Source of the DNA: Dermacentor variabilis
Taxonomy: Eukaryota; Arthropoda; Arachnida; Ixodida; Ixodidae
Direction of reading: 5' to 3'
Length of the DNA: 64,000 bases
Assembly (NCBI RefSeq): GCF_050947875.1
Contig: NC_134572.1
Coordinates: forward strand, 119,400,105-119,464,104
The position numbers and the translations under genes are program-made. Under the pieces are notes generated by a model. The model saw only the letters and a list, made by a program, of their open reading frames with translations. It was not told the DNA's origin and did not search any database. Numbering within the stretch: the first letter of the stretch is position 1; the number at the start of each line of letters is the position of its first letter. Positions 61,185 to 64,000 of this stretch are shown here, one piece after another.

Positions 61185-63100
61185 ATGTTACTAAGAGGCT
61201 AGGATTAGAGATGCCATTGCAGACGGCTCCGGAATATTTTTGACCACGCGATGATCTTTTACGTGCTTACAATACGTTGTACATCAACTCTTTTTTTTTT
61301 GTATTCTGTGCCCTCGGGAATGCGACTACCGCAGTCGGAATGTCAACTCGTGACCTCGTATTCATTATGAAAAATTTATAATCACTGATACACTGTGGCG
61401 GGAAGAGAGGCATGACTCTAAATGCATGACTAGTTTATAATATTTAGTGAGACTGCTAAGATCAGAGTGCGGACTTCTGACGGGAGAGATGAGTTTAATT
61501 ACTTTGGTAGAAAGTGTTTGTCCCGACGTACGAGTACCGGGTAATCACTCGGCACGTGCGTAGTGTTACTTGTAAATTATTCTACTCGGCTCTATAGAAA
61601 AATCTAAACGTACCATACTACCCACAACCGCAAGACTTAATATGCCGATATTGAACATATCGGATTCTGTATAAAATCATGTATGTTTCCATATGCCATA
61701 GATGATTATTGGATAAGGGAAGTGTGGGGAACTTGAAATGTTTCAATAGTTGGGGCATTTCATTTCCTCTAATAATATAACTAGTAGTAGTTAGAATATT
61801 TATAGCAATAATTTTCTCTATCAATTGGACAGTGTCCACAAAATGACATAAAAAGTGACCTACACTCACCCCATAGCGACATAAATACCGAGAATCCGAC
61901 TGTGCCCGAGTTGTCAAATATTTAAACAATCTGCATGAAAGAAAGAGGAGAGTAAGAGCAGATGTTAGTTTGCTGTTAGATGTTGGTTGACGACCTCAAA
62001 AAAATAGCCTGTAACCTACTTAACTCTAGTTCTTTCCTATCGAAGCGTCTCCAAAATGGCGGGTATAAGTGAAACAGGATGTTAACTTTCACTCGGATGC
62101 CGCACACCTTTCAACAAACATTTGAGATAGATCATGGGAACATCAACCGTCGACAACATAAAAGCGGGTTTTCCCGCAGGGTAAAGGGCTGCAGCGCCCT
62201 GCAGTTTTCATGTAAAGTTAGGAAGTTATCAGGAAGAAATGCACCCTTAATTTTTCGGAGATCCTTTCAATAATGCAAAAGCCGATTTAAAGCGTGTTAG
62301 TGTTAGTTAACATGACAGTGTAAAACTGATCTCATGCTGTTTTTAATGTGCGTTTCTCTAGATTAGGTCTCGCTACACTTTGATATTCATCAAGTAGATA
62401 CCAACCTGTCTTGTCTGCCGCAAAAATATAGCCATAGACGTCGCCCTTTCGTGGAATACCTTACAGCCTTGTCTACCAACTTGCTACCGCTATCACACCT
62501 GCGTTTTTCACTGTCGGTGACGTATTTTGCGGCTATTTTCTCCACGTGATACGAAAGCTACTACAAGTATTGTATTTGACGATGAAATAAAATGTGTAGC
62601 AAACTCTTTTCGCGTCCAGCTGTGCAGTGTCCTAAACCTTTGGAATGCCTCAAAGCCTGCTGTCCTGTAAATGAACGACTGACCAAAATTTGGTGGCTGA
62701 TGCATTGTTAATGTCCTTGCGTCAGTGCCAGTTGACGCATAATTTTTTTTACGTTGCGCACATTCCACCCCTCCCTCAACCACCACATGCACAGTTATGC
62801 ACGAGAGCCTCAGTCTAGACACTATGGCTTTGAGCCAACGTTTCCACAAGGAAACGTTTTGATTGACTAGTCGCCGAGTTGCAACGATAGCTTCAAGCTA
62901 AACATTCCAGGCTATGGCTTACTTTCTTCGCGCACGAAGTTAATCAAATCACGTATCCATTTAATTTGTATCAGCTCTTGAATTCATTTATGTGCAGTCG
63001 AGTCACTTTTGACTTCTAGAGACGCCATGAATATATGTACGCCAATGAGACAGGCTTAAAACAAGTTCTTTTGGCTCGCTGAGGCTGTTCCCTGTGATTT
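61185..63100. other. Unassigned DNA upstream of visible anoctamin exons
   Basis: No anoctamin N-terminal exon (the cysteine-rich segment before TM2, or TM1) could be recognised on the minus strand. Only short open frames without motifs are seen. The missing 5' exons are probably beyond the window, or are too divergent to see. Confidence 0.5.
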
Positions 63101-63104
63101 GAAT

Positions 63105-64000
63105 AAATTTGATTAATTAATTAATTATTTAGCTTATTAATTAACTAGTTAATCAATTATTTAAGTAATAAATAAACACATCAATAAACACATACTTGCT
63201 TACTTACTTGCTTAATTAAGTAATTAGTTAATTAATTAATTAATTAATTAATTATGTATACTGCATCCAAATAGATGCAGGGCTATAGCAGGAGTGGGAA
63301 CATCATACATTACTATACATTACACATTAAAAACACACGTAAACACAGAAAGATGAATGATCACAAATAAACGCTTTACAAGTTAGCCGAGTGCTTACCA
63401 GTGGTAGCTATGAAATATTTTAGTGGTAGTGAACGAATGTTACCTAGTGAAAAATTCCAAAACGCTATTGTACGTGGCAAGAAACTGTATTTGAATGCGT
63501 TCGTACGGGCATACATAGGTGTTATGTTCAAGGCGTGGGAGCTACGGGTACAACTTGCGTTAGTAAATGTGATATAGCTACAATCAGAAAGACCACAAGT
63601 GGAGTTATTATTGCATATAAAAGTTTTAAGGCGTCAACATGGTAACGTGAAAGTAATGGCTCAATGTTCAAAGATTGCTGAGCCTGTGTTGGTGAGAAAG
63701 TGCGGCTGTAATTTTGGTAAATGAAACGGATAGATTTACGTTGAACGTTATTGAGCGCACTTATTTCACATTGTTTGTAGGGGAATCAAACGATAGATGC
63801 ATATTCTGGAACAGGGCGAATTAAGGTTTTATATAAAAGCAGTTTAGTGTCGCGGGGGTTCTAGCTGAAGTGCGGCGCAAATAAAGCATTTTTTTAAAAG
63901 CTTTCCCGTTTACATGTTATGTGTTTAGGCCATGAAAGATGTTTGGTTACAATAACACCTAAGTATTTATACTGAGACACTCTTTTAAATTAGATGCCAT
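63105..64000 (-). mobile_element. LINE 3' fragment (RT C-terminal part), runs off window
   Basis: The minus strand from the window end shows KYLGVIVTKHLSWPKHI, LLLYKTLIRPVPEYAS, ALNNVQRKSIRFIYQNYSR and LNIEPLLSRYH. This is the post-RT region of a CR1-like LINE, with stops. Its 3' end lies near 63250, followed by a degenerate (TTAA)n-rich tail to about 63105. The catalytic RT part would lie beyond 64000. Confidence 0.78.

Noticed and set aside
61618..61929. 103-codon minus-strand open frame considered as the anoctamin N-terminal part
   Set aside because: It lacks the cysteine-rich or TM1 motifs and has no convincing splice sites.

Overview
The window looks like nuclear DNA from a hard tick (Ixodidae-type genome). 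The evidence is one gene split into short exons with multi-kilobase introns, a dense load of tRNA-headed SINEs resembling the tick Ruka family, CR1/L2-like and Jockey/R1-like LINE debris, a decayed Ty3/gypsy element, many short palindromic or TIR-bearing elements and long microsatellites. The species cannot be named from sequence alone, and nothing looks bacterial or plastid.

The one host gene I can support is an anoctamin (TMEM16) membrane protein on the minus strand. It enters from beyond the right part of the window (first recognised exon near 58.5 kb) and ends at a TAG at 16350-16352. Thirteen exons can be placed by protein motif, splice sites and phase: 58413-58554 (5' edge uncertain), 56772-56834, 55598-55672, 52617-52772, 44528-44570, 43491-43602, 42544-42598, 40624-40718, 31306-31451, 27104-27256, 23327-23511, 18485-18590 and 16350-16535. 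Every adjacent pair is phase-compatible except across one gap (27104 to 23511), where one expected small exon was not found. The N-terminal cytoplasmic exons are not visible and probably lie beyond position 64000.

The gene is odd in several ways. Exon 31306-31451 has an in-frame TGA (31433-31435) where the family often has tryptophan. Its splice acceptor abuts a 1.16-kb (AC/TG)n array. Three of the six canonical Ca2+-ligand positions are substituted. The exon 27104-27256 has an identical second copy at 35403-35555 that lies on the wrong side of its upstream partner and is phase-incompatible there. That copy belongs to a 6.6-kb direct segmental duplication (about 24548-31152 and 32846-39424), which also carries a dead LINE and two SINEs per copy. 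Either this is a recently rearranged, possibly decaying anoctamin paralogue, or part of the structure is an assembly artefact.

Layout: 1-16.3 kb is downstream intergenic DNA made of repeats (LINE ORF1/endonuclease remnants, SINE, palindromes, a TA-flanked MITE nested in a hAT-like element). 16.3-58.6 kb is the anoctamin gene with intronic repeats (hAT-like element with near-matching 8-bp duplications, SINEs, the segmental duplication, composite microsatellites, a deleted mariner, a TTAA-flanked foldback). 58.6-64 kb holds two SINEs in opposite orientation, a broken gypsy pol region, unassigned DNA and the 3' part of another LINE.
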